NCBI RefSeq assembly: GCF_014243395.1
Contig: NZ_JACLCP010000001.1
Span: 496,001-560,000, forward strand
DNA length: 64,000 bases
Source of the DNA: Winogradskyella flava
GTDB taxonomy: Bacteria > Bacteroidota > Bacteroidia > Flavobacteriales > Flavobacteriaceae
Direction of reading: 5' to 3'
The notes beneath the pieces were generated by a model that saw nothing but the letters and a program-made list of their open reading frames with translations, had not been told where the DNA came from and searched no databases. The translations under genes were made by a program, and so were the position numbers. Below, in pieces: positions 17,621 through 25,751 of the stretch (position 1 is its first letter; every line of letters starts with the position of its first letter).

Positions 17621-18535
17621 ATGGGCCATTCGCACTCCCATAACCACTCCCATGCTCACGATCTTAACGGTCGTAATTTATTTATTTCCATACTACTTAA
17701 TATTGTTATTACTGTGGCTCAGGTCATTGGTGGATTAGTTTCAGGAAGTTTAGCCTTATTAAGTGACGCATTACATAATTTTAGTGATGTTGTTTCATTA
17801 ATTATTAGCTGGATTGCTAATAAGTTAGTAAAGAAAAAGGCGTCTTTAAAGCGTACCTTTGGTTATAAACGGGCGGAAATTTTAGCGGCCTTTATTAATG
17901 CTTCTACATTAATTATTGTAGCTATTTTACTGATTTTTGAAGCTATGGAGCGTTTTCAAAATCCTCAAGAAATAGGATCTAATTTGGTTATTTGGCTTTC
18001 TGGTATTGCTATCTTAGGAAATGGCTTTAGTGTGCTATTATTGAAGAGAAATGCAAATGATAATATGAACATGAAGAGCGCCTATCTTCATTTATTAACG
18101 GATATGATGGCTAGCGTCGCCGTTTTGATTGGTGGTTTACTCATGAAGTTTTACCAAATCTGGTGGATTGATAGTGCTCTAACTTTCGCTATATCAATCT
18201 ATCTTATCGTAATGGGTTGGAACTTACTAAAGGATTCTTTCAAAGTCTTGATGTTGTTTACACCAGAATCGACGTCTGTTGATGCGATTGTTGAAGATAT
18301 TCAGAGGATAGAAGTAATAAAAAATATACATCATGTGCATATTTGGCAATTGAATGAAGATGAAATACATTTAGAGGCGCATATAGATTTTAATAAGGAT
18401 ATCAAATTATCAGAATTTGATATTATTTTAAATGAGATAGAAGAACTTATATTTCATAAATACGAGATCAATCATATTAACATTCAGCCAGAATTTGGAA
18501 AATGTGATGCAAAGGATGTGATTGTACAAGATTAA
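17621..18535 (+). CDS. Cation diffusion facilitator (CDF) metal efflux transporter, CzcD/ZitB-like
   Basis: A His-rich N-terminus (MGHSHSHNHSHAH) leads into six predicted membrane helices and a C-terminal cytosolic ferredoxin-like domain (HHVHIWQLNEDEIHLEAHI). Conserved CDF elements include LLSDALHNFSDVVSL in helix II and HLLTDMMASVAVLIGG in helix V; the H/D pairs form the Zn2+ transport site. It probably exports Zn2+ or similar divalent metals by proton antiport. It starts directly after the rpiB stop. No metal-responsive regulator is adjacent. Confidence 0.93.
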   Translation: MGHSHSHNHSHAHDLNGRNLFISILLNIVITVAQVIGGLVSGSLALLSDALHNFSDVVSLIISWIANKLVKKKASLKRTFGYKRAEILAAFINASTLIIVAILLIFEAMERFQNPQEIGSNLVIWLSGIAILGNGFSVLLLKRNANDNMNMKSAYLHLLTDMMASVAVLIGGLLMKFYQIWWIDSALTFAISIYLIVMGWNLLKDSFKVLMLFTPESTSVDAIVEDIQRIEVIKNIHHVHIWQLNEDEIHLEAHIDFNKDIKLSEFDIILNEIEELIFHKYEINHINIQPEFGKCDAKDVIVQD

Positions 18536-18575
18536 AACATTTCTTTTCAAAAAGGAATTTCTTAATATTTTAGCA

Positions 18576-18602
18576 GATCGCCACGCTACGCTCGCAATGA
18601 CA
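18576..18602. repeat. Dispersed intergenic repeat (GATCGCCACGC...GCAATGACA family)
   Basis: GATCGCCACGC and GCTCGCAATGACA form a short element in the 78-base gap before the acetyltransferase gene. It includes an imperfect GCGTAGCG-type dyad. It is a different family from those at 211 and 8651, though it ends in the same AATGACA as the latter. Confidence 0.5.
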
Positions 18603-18613
18603 AGTGAATTATT

Positions 18614-19057
18614 ATGATTATCATTAAAACCAAAACATTCGAAGAATTAAATACCAAGGAGCTTTATGATTTGCTTCAATTGAGAAGTGAAGTCTTTGTG
18701 GTTGAACAAGATTGCGTTTACCAGGATGTTGATGGTAAGGATCAAAAAGCATTACATGTTTTAGGCTATAAAGGACAGAAGTTAATTGCCTATACTAGAA
18801 TTTTTAAACCAGGCGATTACTTTAAGGAAGCGAGCATTGGCAGAGTCGTGGTTAAGGAAAATGAGCGACAGCATCAATATGGCTACGATATTATGAATAC
18901 TTCAATAAAAGCAATAAAGCATTATTTTAATGAAAGTTCAATAAGAATTTCTGCTCAGACCTATTTAGAGCAGTTCTATAATAATCTAGGTTTTGAAGCT
19001 GTGGGTGAGGAATATCTAGAAGACGGTATTCCACATATTAACATGATAAAAACTTAG
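18614..19057 (+). CDS. ElaA-like GNAT family N-acetyltransferase
   Basis: The 147-residue GNAT fold has ElaA-type features: the LLQLRSEVFVVEQDCVYQDVDGKD segment near the N-terminus, a DQKALHVLGY strand, the acetyl-CoA site region IGRVVVKENERQHQYGYDI, and the C-terminal AQTYLEQFYNNLGFEAVGEEYLEDGIPH. ElaA-family enzymes transfer acetyl groups from acetyl-CoA to amines, but the natural substrate is unknown. It is cytosolic. It appears to stand alone, with a repeat element upstream. Confidence 0.88.
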   Translation: MIIIKTKTFEELNTKELYDLLQLRSEVFVVEQDCVYQDVDGKDQKALHVLGYKGQKLIAYTRIFKPGDYFKEASIGRVVVKENERQHQYGYDIMNTSIKAIKHYFNESSIRISAQTYLEQFYNNLGFEAVGEEYLEDGIPHINMIKT

Positions 19058-19113
19058 ATTTTATAAATTTTTTCCCATATTTACACCTCTCAAAGCCCTA
19101 AACCTACTACAAT

Positions 19114-19551
19114 ATGAGAACTTTATTTTTGCTCTTATTTATTTTAAATGGTTCATTCAGTGTAAATAGAAATTCTTCAGAACCAAAAATCAAAAGATTT
19201 CCCTGTACTTTTCAATTATCTGTTAATCAACTAATTGCTGATGATTTAAATTTTCAATGTGACAGTGCTTATGAAAATAAAGCATTTAAAATCGAAAATT
19301 TTAGAATTACATTTAAAGGACAGCCATCAATTCTAGTTTCTGGAAATACTCTTAATAAAAAATCAAAAAATCTAGCTAAAAATCTTAAAGTTGGAGATTT
19401 TGTGACCATATTTATGATAGAAAACATCATAAAAGATGGTAAAAAATCTAATGATTATAGTACAATACTTATAAAAATCATAGACGAACCCACAAAACTA
19501 ACAGAAGAAGAAAAACTTACTGATAAAGAAAACCCAACTGAGAAAGGTTAA
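19114..19551 (+). CDS. Secreted hypothetical protein, GldM C-terminal-domain-like
   Basis: The 145-residue product begins with a short hydrophobic signal (LFLLLFILNGSFS). The mature part has an ITFKGQPSILVSGNTLNKK stretch and a KNLKVGDFVTIFMIENI stretch. This order is reminiscent of the C-terminal domain of GldM (a T9SS motor-complex protein), where a strand with a novel-value loop precedes LKKGD-type turns. I regard this as suggestive only. The C-terminal tail is Lys/Glu/Thr-rich. The stop codon shares four bases (TTAA) with the convergent OmpA-like gene. Confidence 0.6.
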   Translation: MRTLFLLLFILNGSFSVNRNSSEPKIKRFPCTFQLSVNQLIADDLNFQCDSAYENKAFKIENFRITFKGQPSILVSGNTLNKKSKNLAKNLKVGDFVTIFMIENIIKDGKKSNDYSTILIKIIDEPTKLTEEEKLTDKENPTEKG

Positions 19552-20387
19552 TTAGTTTTTTTTATTACTCTCGTTACCAATATTTCAACACGTCTGTCAA
19601 GTTCGGGCTCACCACCTAAAGGAAACTTACGTCTATGACCAACAAACTTCATACGATAGCGCTTCACTCCTTTTTCTGCTAAATAGTCATATACACGTTT
19701 GGCCCTGGCAAGGGAAAGATTTCTCTTTTTTGTTTTACGATCTATAGCGTCTCTTGTACCATAGGTGCAGCAGACATGACCTTCGATTGTAAAGTAAATA
19801 TCTGTTCGCTCTACTAAGATTTTTGCAATATCATCCAATTTGACCTTAGATTCCTTGGTCAAATAACTATAACCAGTTCTAAATAAAATATTCTCCAATT
19901 GAATTTTATCACCTTCTTTGAGCTCACCCTTAAGGAGCTCTTCTGTACTTTCCTTTTCTGGTTGCTCTGCTTTTTCACGAGGAGGATCATAGGGTTGTAC
20001 AATAATCTCCACCTTTCGATTTAATCCTCTGATTTTATATAAATCATTATCGTGTACGACATTAAGAAGAATTTCGCCTTTACCATCTACATTGGTGATG
20101 ACGGATTCATCAAATTCGTTGTTTGAAAATACTTCTTTTATGGCATCTGCACGTTGTTGGGATAATACTAGATTATAAGAATCACTGCCTCTATCATCAC
20201 AAAAACCATAAATGGAAATTTTCTTAACATCCATGTTTTCTATCTCAGATAAGAACAGTAGTAATCGGCTTTCTTCGGTTTCTGGAATATCGTATTGATC
20301 CGTTAAAAAGTAGACTTGATGCTTTATCTCTTTCTGTGGAAAAGCAATAAGGAAACTTAGGTATATAAGTATGAGTAGGGACTTCAT
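19548..20387 (-). CDS. Secreted protein with two OmpA-like domains
   Basis: A signal peptide (ILIYLSFLIAFPQ) precedes two OmpA-like domains, at about residues 22-135 and 160-279, separated by a Glu/Lys-rich linker. Domain 1 keeps the peptidoglycan-binding pattern G-x-C-D-D-R-G with NLVLSQQRA. Domain 2 keeps NLSLARAKRV and LDRRVEI but reads GHVCC where GHTD is expected, so its key Asp is replaced by Cys. There is no membrane barrel, so it is a periplasmic protein. Domain 1 could anchor it to peptidoglycan. The pair of cysteines in domain 2 is unusual. Confidence 0.85.
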   Translation of the reverse strand: MKSLLILIYLSFLIAFPQKEIKHQVYFLTDQYDIPETEESRLLLFLSEIENMDVKKISIYGFCDDRGSDSYNLVLSQQRADAIKEVFSNNEFDESVITNVDGKGEILLNVVHDNDLYKIRGLNRKVEIIVQPYDPPREKAEQPEKESTEELLKGELKEGDKIQLENILFRTGYSYLTKESKVKLDDIAKILVERTDIYFTIEGHVCCTYGTRDAIDRKTKKRNLSLARAKRVYDYLAEKGVKRYRMKFVGHRRKFPLGGEPELDRRVEILVTRVIKKTN

Positions 20388-20528
20388 TATTTTAGAATTT
20401 TCTTACTAAATGAAAATGTCTTAAATGTTAAATATAAATAATTTTAAACTATAATCACTATTTACGGTTTTAACGACGAGATTATTGCTTACAGAAATCG
20501 TGCCTAAATTACATTGCTAATATAAATC

Positions 20529-22163
20529 CTATCTCAAAATACTAGCATATTGAGCAGGATTATTAAGTATGCCTAACGCTTTTTTAATTTCAGGATTATT
20601 AGAGGTATAATAATCGTAAAGCCCTTCACTATAAAAATAACGTTTTATGATTTCGTCAGTTAATAAAGACTTTAATTGCGCTTTATTGTCGTCAATAGCA
20701 TTTGACTTATAAGCTTGTAAGGCAGCTGATAAATTATGATATTCTGAATTAATAACGCCTTCAAGCTCTTCTTCTTCTGCTATTGTCATTGCTTCGCTAA
20801 GTGCTTTTTCTGTTTTGGTTTCAAAATTAAAGTTGGATGTTTTTAAATACTTTTTAAAATTCTTAAAATTAGAATCCGTCACTTCAAATCCCTTTAAATC
20901 GTCAACAGAATTATTAAAGTAATACTCTGTAGCATAGTTAAATACTAAATTTTCATTTAAAATAGCTCTTGTTATAGGTGTTTGCTTGGAAAGCTCAATT
21001 TCTACATCTGGTTGTACGCCACCACCATCAAAAACATCACGACCGTTTTTTGTTTTAAAGGCATTATAATTCTCTTTTTTGGTTCGTGTTGCCTTTCCAT
21101 TTTCATCTCTATTCCAATAATCCAAAGCTTGTATACATCTGCCAGATGGTGTGTAATATCTCGATATGGTAATTTTCATCTGTGTACCATAAGTCAAGGG
21201 TTTTGGACGTTGCACTAGGCCCTTTCCAAAACTACGAGAACCAACAACTACAGCTCTATCCACATCTTGTAATGCTCCAGATACAATTTCACTAGCTGAT
21301 GCACTACTACCATCAATTAATACTACTAACGGAATTTCCGTGTCAATAGCATCACGCTTGGTGTAATACGTCTTATTGTATTTCTTAACTTTCGATTTCG
21401 TAGTGACCACCAATTGGTTTTTAGGTATAAAAATATTGGTAACATTAACAGCTTCATTAAGCAAACCACCTGGATTCCCTCTTAAGTCCAAAATAAGTTG
21501 CGTGGCCCCTTGATTTTTTAAGGCTCTCAAGGCACCTAGAGTTTCTGCAGAAGCTTTCTCATTAAACTTTCTTAGTACAATGTACCCAGTTTTATCATCT
21601 ACCATGGAATAGTGCGGTACTGCTTTAATTTCGAGAGACTCTCTTATTATTTTCACAGTGTTTGTTTTTCCTTGTCTTTTATAGGTGACATTAACTTCAG
21701 TTCCAGCTGCTCCTTGAAGAAGATTGGCAGCATCATCCTTAAAATCCGAAACTAAGACATTATCGACTTTAATAATTTCATCGCCAGCCTTAAGACCAGC
21801 TTTATCTGCAGCATAATTTTTATAAGGCTCAACGATTACGAGCTTATCTTTTAAGGTTAGAACTTTGGCGCCTATACCCGTATAGTCGCCAGCATTGTTG
21901 ATTCTGGCCGATTCTACATCCTGCTCATTATAAAACTGGGTGTAAGGATCCAAGTCGTCCAACATACTCTTAATGGCAGTATCCATGAGTTCTCCAGGAT
22001 TGGTTTCATCAACATAGTTCATATTAAGTTCTTTGAACATCGTTGTAAAAATTTCAATCTGTTTAGCAATTTCAAAGAAATCGTTCTTAAAGGCTGTTGT
22101 GCTAAAGAATATTACAGTGGCTAATACTGGTAGCACTATTTTTTTATGTAGAAGTTTTTTCAT
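20529..22163 (-). CDS. S41 family carboxy-terminal processing peptidase (CtpA-like)
   Basis: A signal or anchor helix (residues 8-24) is followed by a PDZ domain (about residues 90-170, with GIGAKVLTLKDKLVI and KAGLKAGDEIIKV). The S41 core has the serine region GSSASASEIVSG (about residues 286-294) and the lysine region SRSFGKGLVQRP. A C-terminal helical part follows. These periplasmic serine proteases trim or degrade exported proteins at the C-terminus. At 544 residues it matches the Bacteroidota CtpA class. Its first 20 bases overlap the end of rnpA, indicating cotranslation. Confidence 0.95.
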   Translation of the reverse strand: MKKLLHKKIVLPVLATVIFFSTTAFKNDFFEIAKQIEIFTTMFKELNMNYVDETNPGELMDTAIKSMLDDLDPYTQFYNEQDVESARINNAGDYTGIGAKVLTLKDKLVIVEPYKNYAADKAGLKAGDEIIKVDNVLVSDFKDDAANLLQGAAGTEVNVTYKRQGKTNTVKIIRESLEIKAVPHYSMVDDKTGYIVLRKFNEKASAETLGALRALKNQGATQLILDLRGNPGGLLNEAVNVTNIFIPKNQLVVTTKSKVKKYNKTYYTKRDAIDTEIPLVVLIDGSSASASEIVSGALQDVDRAVVVGSRSFGKGLVQRPKPLTYGTQMKITISRYYTPSGRCIQALDYWNRDENGKATRTKKENYNAFKTKNGRDVFDGGGVQPDVEIELSKQTPITRAILNENLVFNYATEYYFNNSVDDLKGFEVTDSNFKNFKKYLKTSNFNFETKTEKALSEAMTIAEEEELEGVINSEYHNLSAALQAYKSNAIDDNKAQLKSLLTDEIIKRYFYSEGLYDYYTSNNPEIKKALGILNNPAQYASILR

Positions 22164-22536
22164 TATTAGAAGTTTTATCTAAGAATTTACGAAACAACAA
22201 CTTAATGTTATTATTAAGTTTAGCAAAAGTTGTTCCATCTTTGCTAAGGTATAAAATCATAAACGCATAAGATGTTGAACTATTGTTAAAGTATAAGGGT
22301 TTGTTTAGCCGATATGTCTCGCGAAGTAGTCTTTTAATACGATTTCTGGCTACTGCAGTTTTATGAAGTTTTTTGCTCACAGAAACAGCGGTTTTTAATA
22401 CAGAATCATCTTCAAATTCGGTCTTAAGGTAAATCAGGCGTAAAGGATATACCGTAACAGCACTTCCCTCATTAAACAATTGTTCGATGAGTTTTTTACT
22501 CTTTAATTTATCTCTTTTGCTGTATTTAAACGACAT
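22144..22536 (-). CDS. rnpA: Ribonuclease P protein component
   Basis: RnpA is the basic protein subunit of RNase P that helps the RNA subunit mature tRNA 5' ends. The 130-residue length, the N-terminal basic stretch, AVSVSKKLHKTAVARNR and the signature RNRIKRLLRETYR identify it. In most bacteria rnpA follows rpmH, but here it is followed by an S41 protease gene with a 20-base overlap, an arrangement I recall from other flavobacteria. The upstream gap (22537-22676) is shared with the divergent ligase gene. Confidence 0.95.
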   Translation of the reverse strand: MSFKYSKRDKLKSKKLIEQLFNEGSAVTVYPLRLIYLKTEFEDDSVLKTAVSVSKKLHKTAVARNRIKRLLRETYRLNKPLYFNNSSTSYAFMILYLSKDGTTFAKLNNNIKLLFRKFLDKTSNNEKTST

Positions 22537-22676
22537 ATTTTAATGCTTTCTTTCCAACACCTATCTTCGACACTACCTTTATCCAAGGGCGTTTTGAGAT
22601 TCTCCATGACAAAAATCATATTTTAAGGCTTTAGTTTAGAGTAACTTACAAAAACTAATCATTTTCCATTTAAATT

Positions 22677-24521
22677 ATGGGACACTTAGATGTAAAGCAA
22701 CTTAAAAGCCCCAAAGATAAAGCATTATATATTCACCATCTTATTAAAGACCTCAAAGCTTTGGATATAATGCTTGAAAAGGGATTAATTGAAAAAGAAC
22801 CTATAAGAATTGGAGCGGAACAGGAGTTTTGTGTCGTGAGCAAAAGGCTCTTTCCCAACAATAATAGTATTGATGTATTAGAGGCTATTAATGACGATCA
22901 CTTCACCACAGAAATAGGAAAATATAATCTTGAAATAAATTCTGACCCGTTACTTCTTACAAAAGACTGTTTTAGTAAATTATACAAACAATTAGAAGCA
23001 CTACTGGATAAAGGCGTTGAAGCTGCAAAAACAAAAGGTTCCAAAATTATTCTCACAGGTATACTACCCACTTTAAGACTTAAGCATATTACCGAAGATT
23101 ATATGACGGACAAACCAAGGTATCACGTGCTAAATAATGCGTTAAAATCCTCTCGAAGAGAATGTTTTAATATTCATATTAAGGGTGTGGACGAACTTAA
23201 CTTGATACATGACAGCGTGATGTTGGAAGCTTGTAATACCAGTTTTCAAACGCATTTACAAATCCATCCAGATGAGTTTGTTGATAAATACAATTGGGCT
23301 CAAACCATCGCTGGACCAGTTTTGAGTAGTTGTGCTAATTCTCCTATTTTATTCGGACGAGAACTTTGGGCTGAAACAAGAATCGCCCTATTTACTCAAA
23401 GTATTGATACGCGCACTAATTCATTTATTCATAATGAGAAACAATCGCGCGTTAGTTTCGGTGCGGATTGGGAAAACGGGATAGTAACAGACATCTTTAG
23501 AGATAACATATCTAGATTTAGAAGTCTTCTAACATCTGATGAGCATGATGACAGTATAGAAAAATTGCAGAATGGCGAAATTCCTAAATTAAGAGCGCTT
23601 CAATTGCACAACGGTACGGTTTATAAATGGAATCGCGTATGCTATGGCGTGGGTGAAGGCAAGCCTCATCTAAGAATAGAATGTCGCTATATTCCATCGG
23701 GACCTACACTTCTTGATGAAATAGCCAATATGGTGTTTTGGGTAGGTCTTATGCTCGGACAACCAGAGCAATATGAAAAGATTCACGAGAAAATGGCATT
23801 TAAGGATGTTAAAAACAACTTCTTTAAAGCGGCTCGAAACGGTATGGAAACACAGTTTAATTGGAATAAGAAATTAATTTCAGCCAAAGACTTAATTATT
23901 GATGAGCTCCTGCCTATAGCTAAAGCAGGACTTCATAAAGCGCAAATATCTGTAGACGATATTGATAAGTACCTTTCCATAATTAAAAAACGCGCTGAAT
24001 CTCACAACGGATCTCAGTGGATGCTCAATAATTATAGAAATCTACAAAAAACAAAAACCAATTTCGAAGCGCTTCAGAACATTACTGCATTCATGCACAA
24101 ACACCAACTAAAAGAGCAAACTGTTGATGAGTGGGATTTATTCGATCCAGATGACAACTTAAAGATTGATATTAGTCGCATCGTAAAGCACAATATGAAT
24201 ACCAAAATGCTCTTGGTCGACCAAAAGGATAGCTTAGAATTGGTAAGCAATATTATGAAATGGAAAAACATTCATCATTTACCCGTTATAAATAAAAACA
24301 AGGAGCTTACGGGCTTATTGACTTGGACTGATTTGATAAAACTAGGCGATAAAGATCTACATTTATGTGTAAAAGATGTTATGACCAGAAACCTAATCAC
24401 CATATCACAAGAAGCACCCCTGGAAGAGGCAGAAGAACTCATGAGGGTGCATAAGATTAATTGTCTACCAGTAGTTCGTAACAAAAAATTACTAGGTATT
24501 TTAACCTCGAACGATTTATAA
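22677..24521 (+). CDS. GCS2-type carboxylate-amine ligase fused to a CBS-domain pair
   Basis: Residues about 45-430 form a glutamate-cysteine-ligase 2-like domain. The opening IRIGAEQEFCVV carries the acidic metal-binding Glu, LEINSDPLLL carries another, and FQTHLQIHPDEFV and LRIECRYIPSGPTLLDE follow. The C-terminal about 130 residues are two CBS modules (VKHNMNTKMLLV... and VKDVMTRNLITI...), which usually bind adenine nucleotides. The protein stops right at SNDL, the normal end of a CBS strand-helix unit. This suggests a nucleotide-regulated enzyme joining an amino-acid carboxylate to an amine. Substrates are unknown. It lies four bases before the hydrolase gene. Confidence 0.85.
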   Translation: MGHLDVKQLKSPKDKALYIHHLIKDLKALDIMLEKGLIEKEPIRIGAEQEFCVVSKRLFPNNNSIDVLEAINDDHFTTEIGKYNLEINSDPLLLTKDCFSKLYKQLEALLDKGVEAAKTKGSKIILTGILPTLRLKHITEDYMTDKPRYHVLNNALKSSRRECFNIHIKGVDELNLIHDSVMLEACNTSFQTHLQIHPDEFVDKYNWAQTIAGPVLSSCANSPILFGRELWAETRIALFTQSIDTRTNSFIHNEKQSRVSFGADWENGIVTDIFRDNISRFRSLLTSDEHDDSIEKLQNGEIPKLRALQLHNGTVYKWNRVCYGVGEGKPHLRIECRYIPSGPTLLDEIANMVFWVGLMLGQPEQYEKIHEKMAFKDVKNNFFKAARNGMETQFNWNKKLISAKDLIIDELLPIAKAGLHKAQISVDDIDKYLSIIKKRAESHNGSQWMLNNYRNLQKTKTNFEALQNITAFMHKHQLKEQTVDEWDLFDPDDNLKIDISRIVKHNMNTKMLLVDQKDSLELVSNIMKWKNIHHLPVINKNKELTGLLTWTDLIKLGDKDLHLCVKDVMTRNLITISQEAPLEEAEELMRVHKINCLPVVRNKKLLGILTSNDL

Positions 24522-24525
24522 AGAG

Positions 24526-25725
24526 ATGCAAGCAAGTCTAGTGGTTAATAATAGGCACAACAAAGTGTCAGAGCACATATGTCATCATATTATTGGTGAG
24601 AATTCTGGAGCGACCATTGTATTTTTTGGCGGTATCCACGGCAACGAATACGCCGGTGTTAAAGCTTTAAATAATGTGCTAAAACATATTGAGCCAAAAG
24701 ATGTTTATGGTGAAATTTATGGTGTACTTGGCAATATAAAGGCATTAGAAGAGAATAAACGCTTTTTGGAATCTGATCTTAACAGGATGTGGACATCTGC
24801 ACGGTTGCGAGATTTAAGAGAAAACGATCAATTAACGCAAGAACAAATAGAGCAAAAAGACCTACTTGGTTTTATAAATGTACTCTTAGCTACGAAAAAA
24901 GGACCATTATATTTTATAGATTTACACACAACCTCTAGTAAGTCCTTTCCTTTTATAACTATTAACGACGCCTTAATCAATAGAAAATTTTCGAGTTGTT
25001 TTCCGGTACCCATAGTTTTAGGAATTGAAGAATATTTAGACGGCCCACTGTTGAGTTACCTCAACACCCTGGGCTATGTATCACTTGGTTTCGAATGCGG
25101 GCAACATATGGATCCAAATGCTGTTGTTAATTGTGAAGCCTTTATTCATTTAGCTCTTAATTATTCTGGACATCTAAAACTAAATGGTATTGATGAACAT
25201 GAAAAGGTTTTGAAAGACGCATCCGGTGATGTGTCTTCAATTTTTGAAGTTATTTATAAGTACCATATAAAACCCAAGGAAGACTTTGAAATGCAACTGG
25301 GTTTTGAAAGCTTTCAGAATATTGAAAAAGGAACGTTGCTGGCAATAACCGATGGGATAAAGATATATTCAGATTTTAATGCAAAACTCTTTATGCCACT
25401 ATATCAGAAATCAGGAAATGACGGTTATTTTATTATTAGACAAATACCTTATTTTTTTCTTAAACTCTCTGAAACGCTTAGAAAAATAAAAGCAGATAAT
25501 CTATTAACAATTTTACCAGGTATTACATGGCAAGATAAACAAAACGGCGTTTTAAAAGCTAATTTATCGGTAACACGTTTTATGGCGAAATCTATATTTC
25601 ATTTATTCGGTTATCGAAATAAACAAATAGATAAAAGCCACTTACTTCTGTATAATCGAGAGCGAGTCTCTAAAAAGGAAATGTATAAAAATGAGCTTTG
25701 GTATAAAAAATCCAGAACTTTATAG
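24526..25725 (+). CDS. Succinylglutamate desuccinylase / aspartoacylase family zinc hydrolase
   Basis: AstE/ASPA-type M14-like metalloenzyme. The first zinc ligands are His38 and Glu41 in GGIHGNEYAG, and the third is His134 in DLHTTSSKS. An SDLNRMW segment, also typical of the family, lies between them. The family removes acyl groups from N-acyl amino acids. The C-terminal about 120 residues are a beta-rich extension followed by a basic tail that I do not recognise. The gene follows the GCS2-CBS gene by four bases, so the pair probably makes and trims a shared metabolite. Confidence 0.88.
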   Translation: MQASLVVNNRHNKVSEHICHHIIGENSGATIVFFGGIHGNEYAGVKALNNVLKHIEPKDVYGEIYGVLGNIKALEENKRFLESDLNRMWTSARLRDLRENDQLTQEQIEQKDLLGFINVLLATKKGPLYFIDLHTTSSKSFPFITINDALINRKFSSCFPVPIVLGIEEYLDGPLLSYLNTLGYVSLGFECGQHMDPNAVVNCEAFIHLALNYSGHLKLNGIDEHEKVLKDASGDVSSIFEVIYKYHIKPKEDFEMQLGFESFQNIEKGTLLAITDGIKIYSDFNAKLFMPLYQKSGNDGYFIIRQIPYFFLKLSETLRKIKADNLLTILPGITWQDKQNGVLKANLSVTRFMAKSIFHLFGYRNKQIDKSHLLLYNRERVSKKEMYKNELWYKKSRTL

Positions 25726-25748
25726 AAAATCCGGATTTTTTTTGAAAA
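25720..25748 (+). terminator. Candidate terminator after the GCS2/AstE operon
   Basis: AAAATCC and GGATTTT are adjacent inverted arms followed by a T-run, overlapping the stop codon region. A second copy of AAATCC lies just upstream inside the gene and could form an alternative larger-loop hairpin. Convergent with the M1 peptidase gene. Confidence 0.45.
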
Positions 25749-25751
25749 AAA

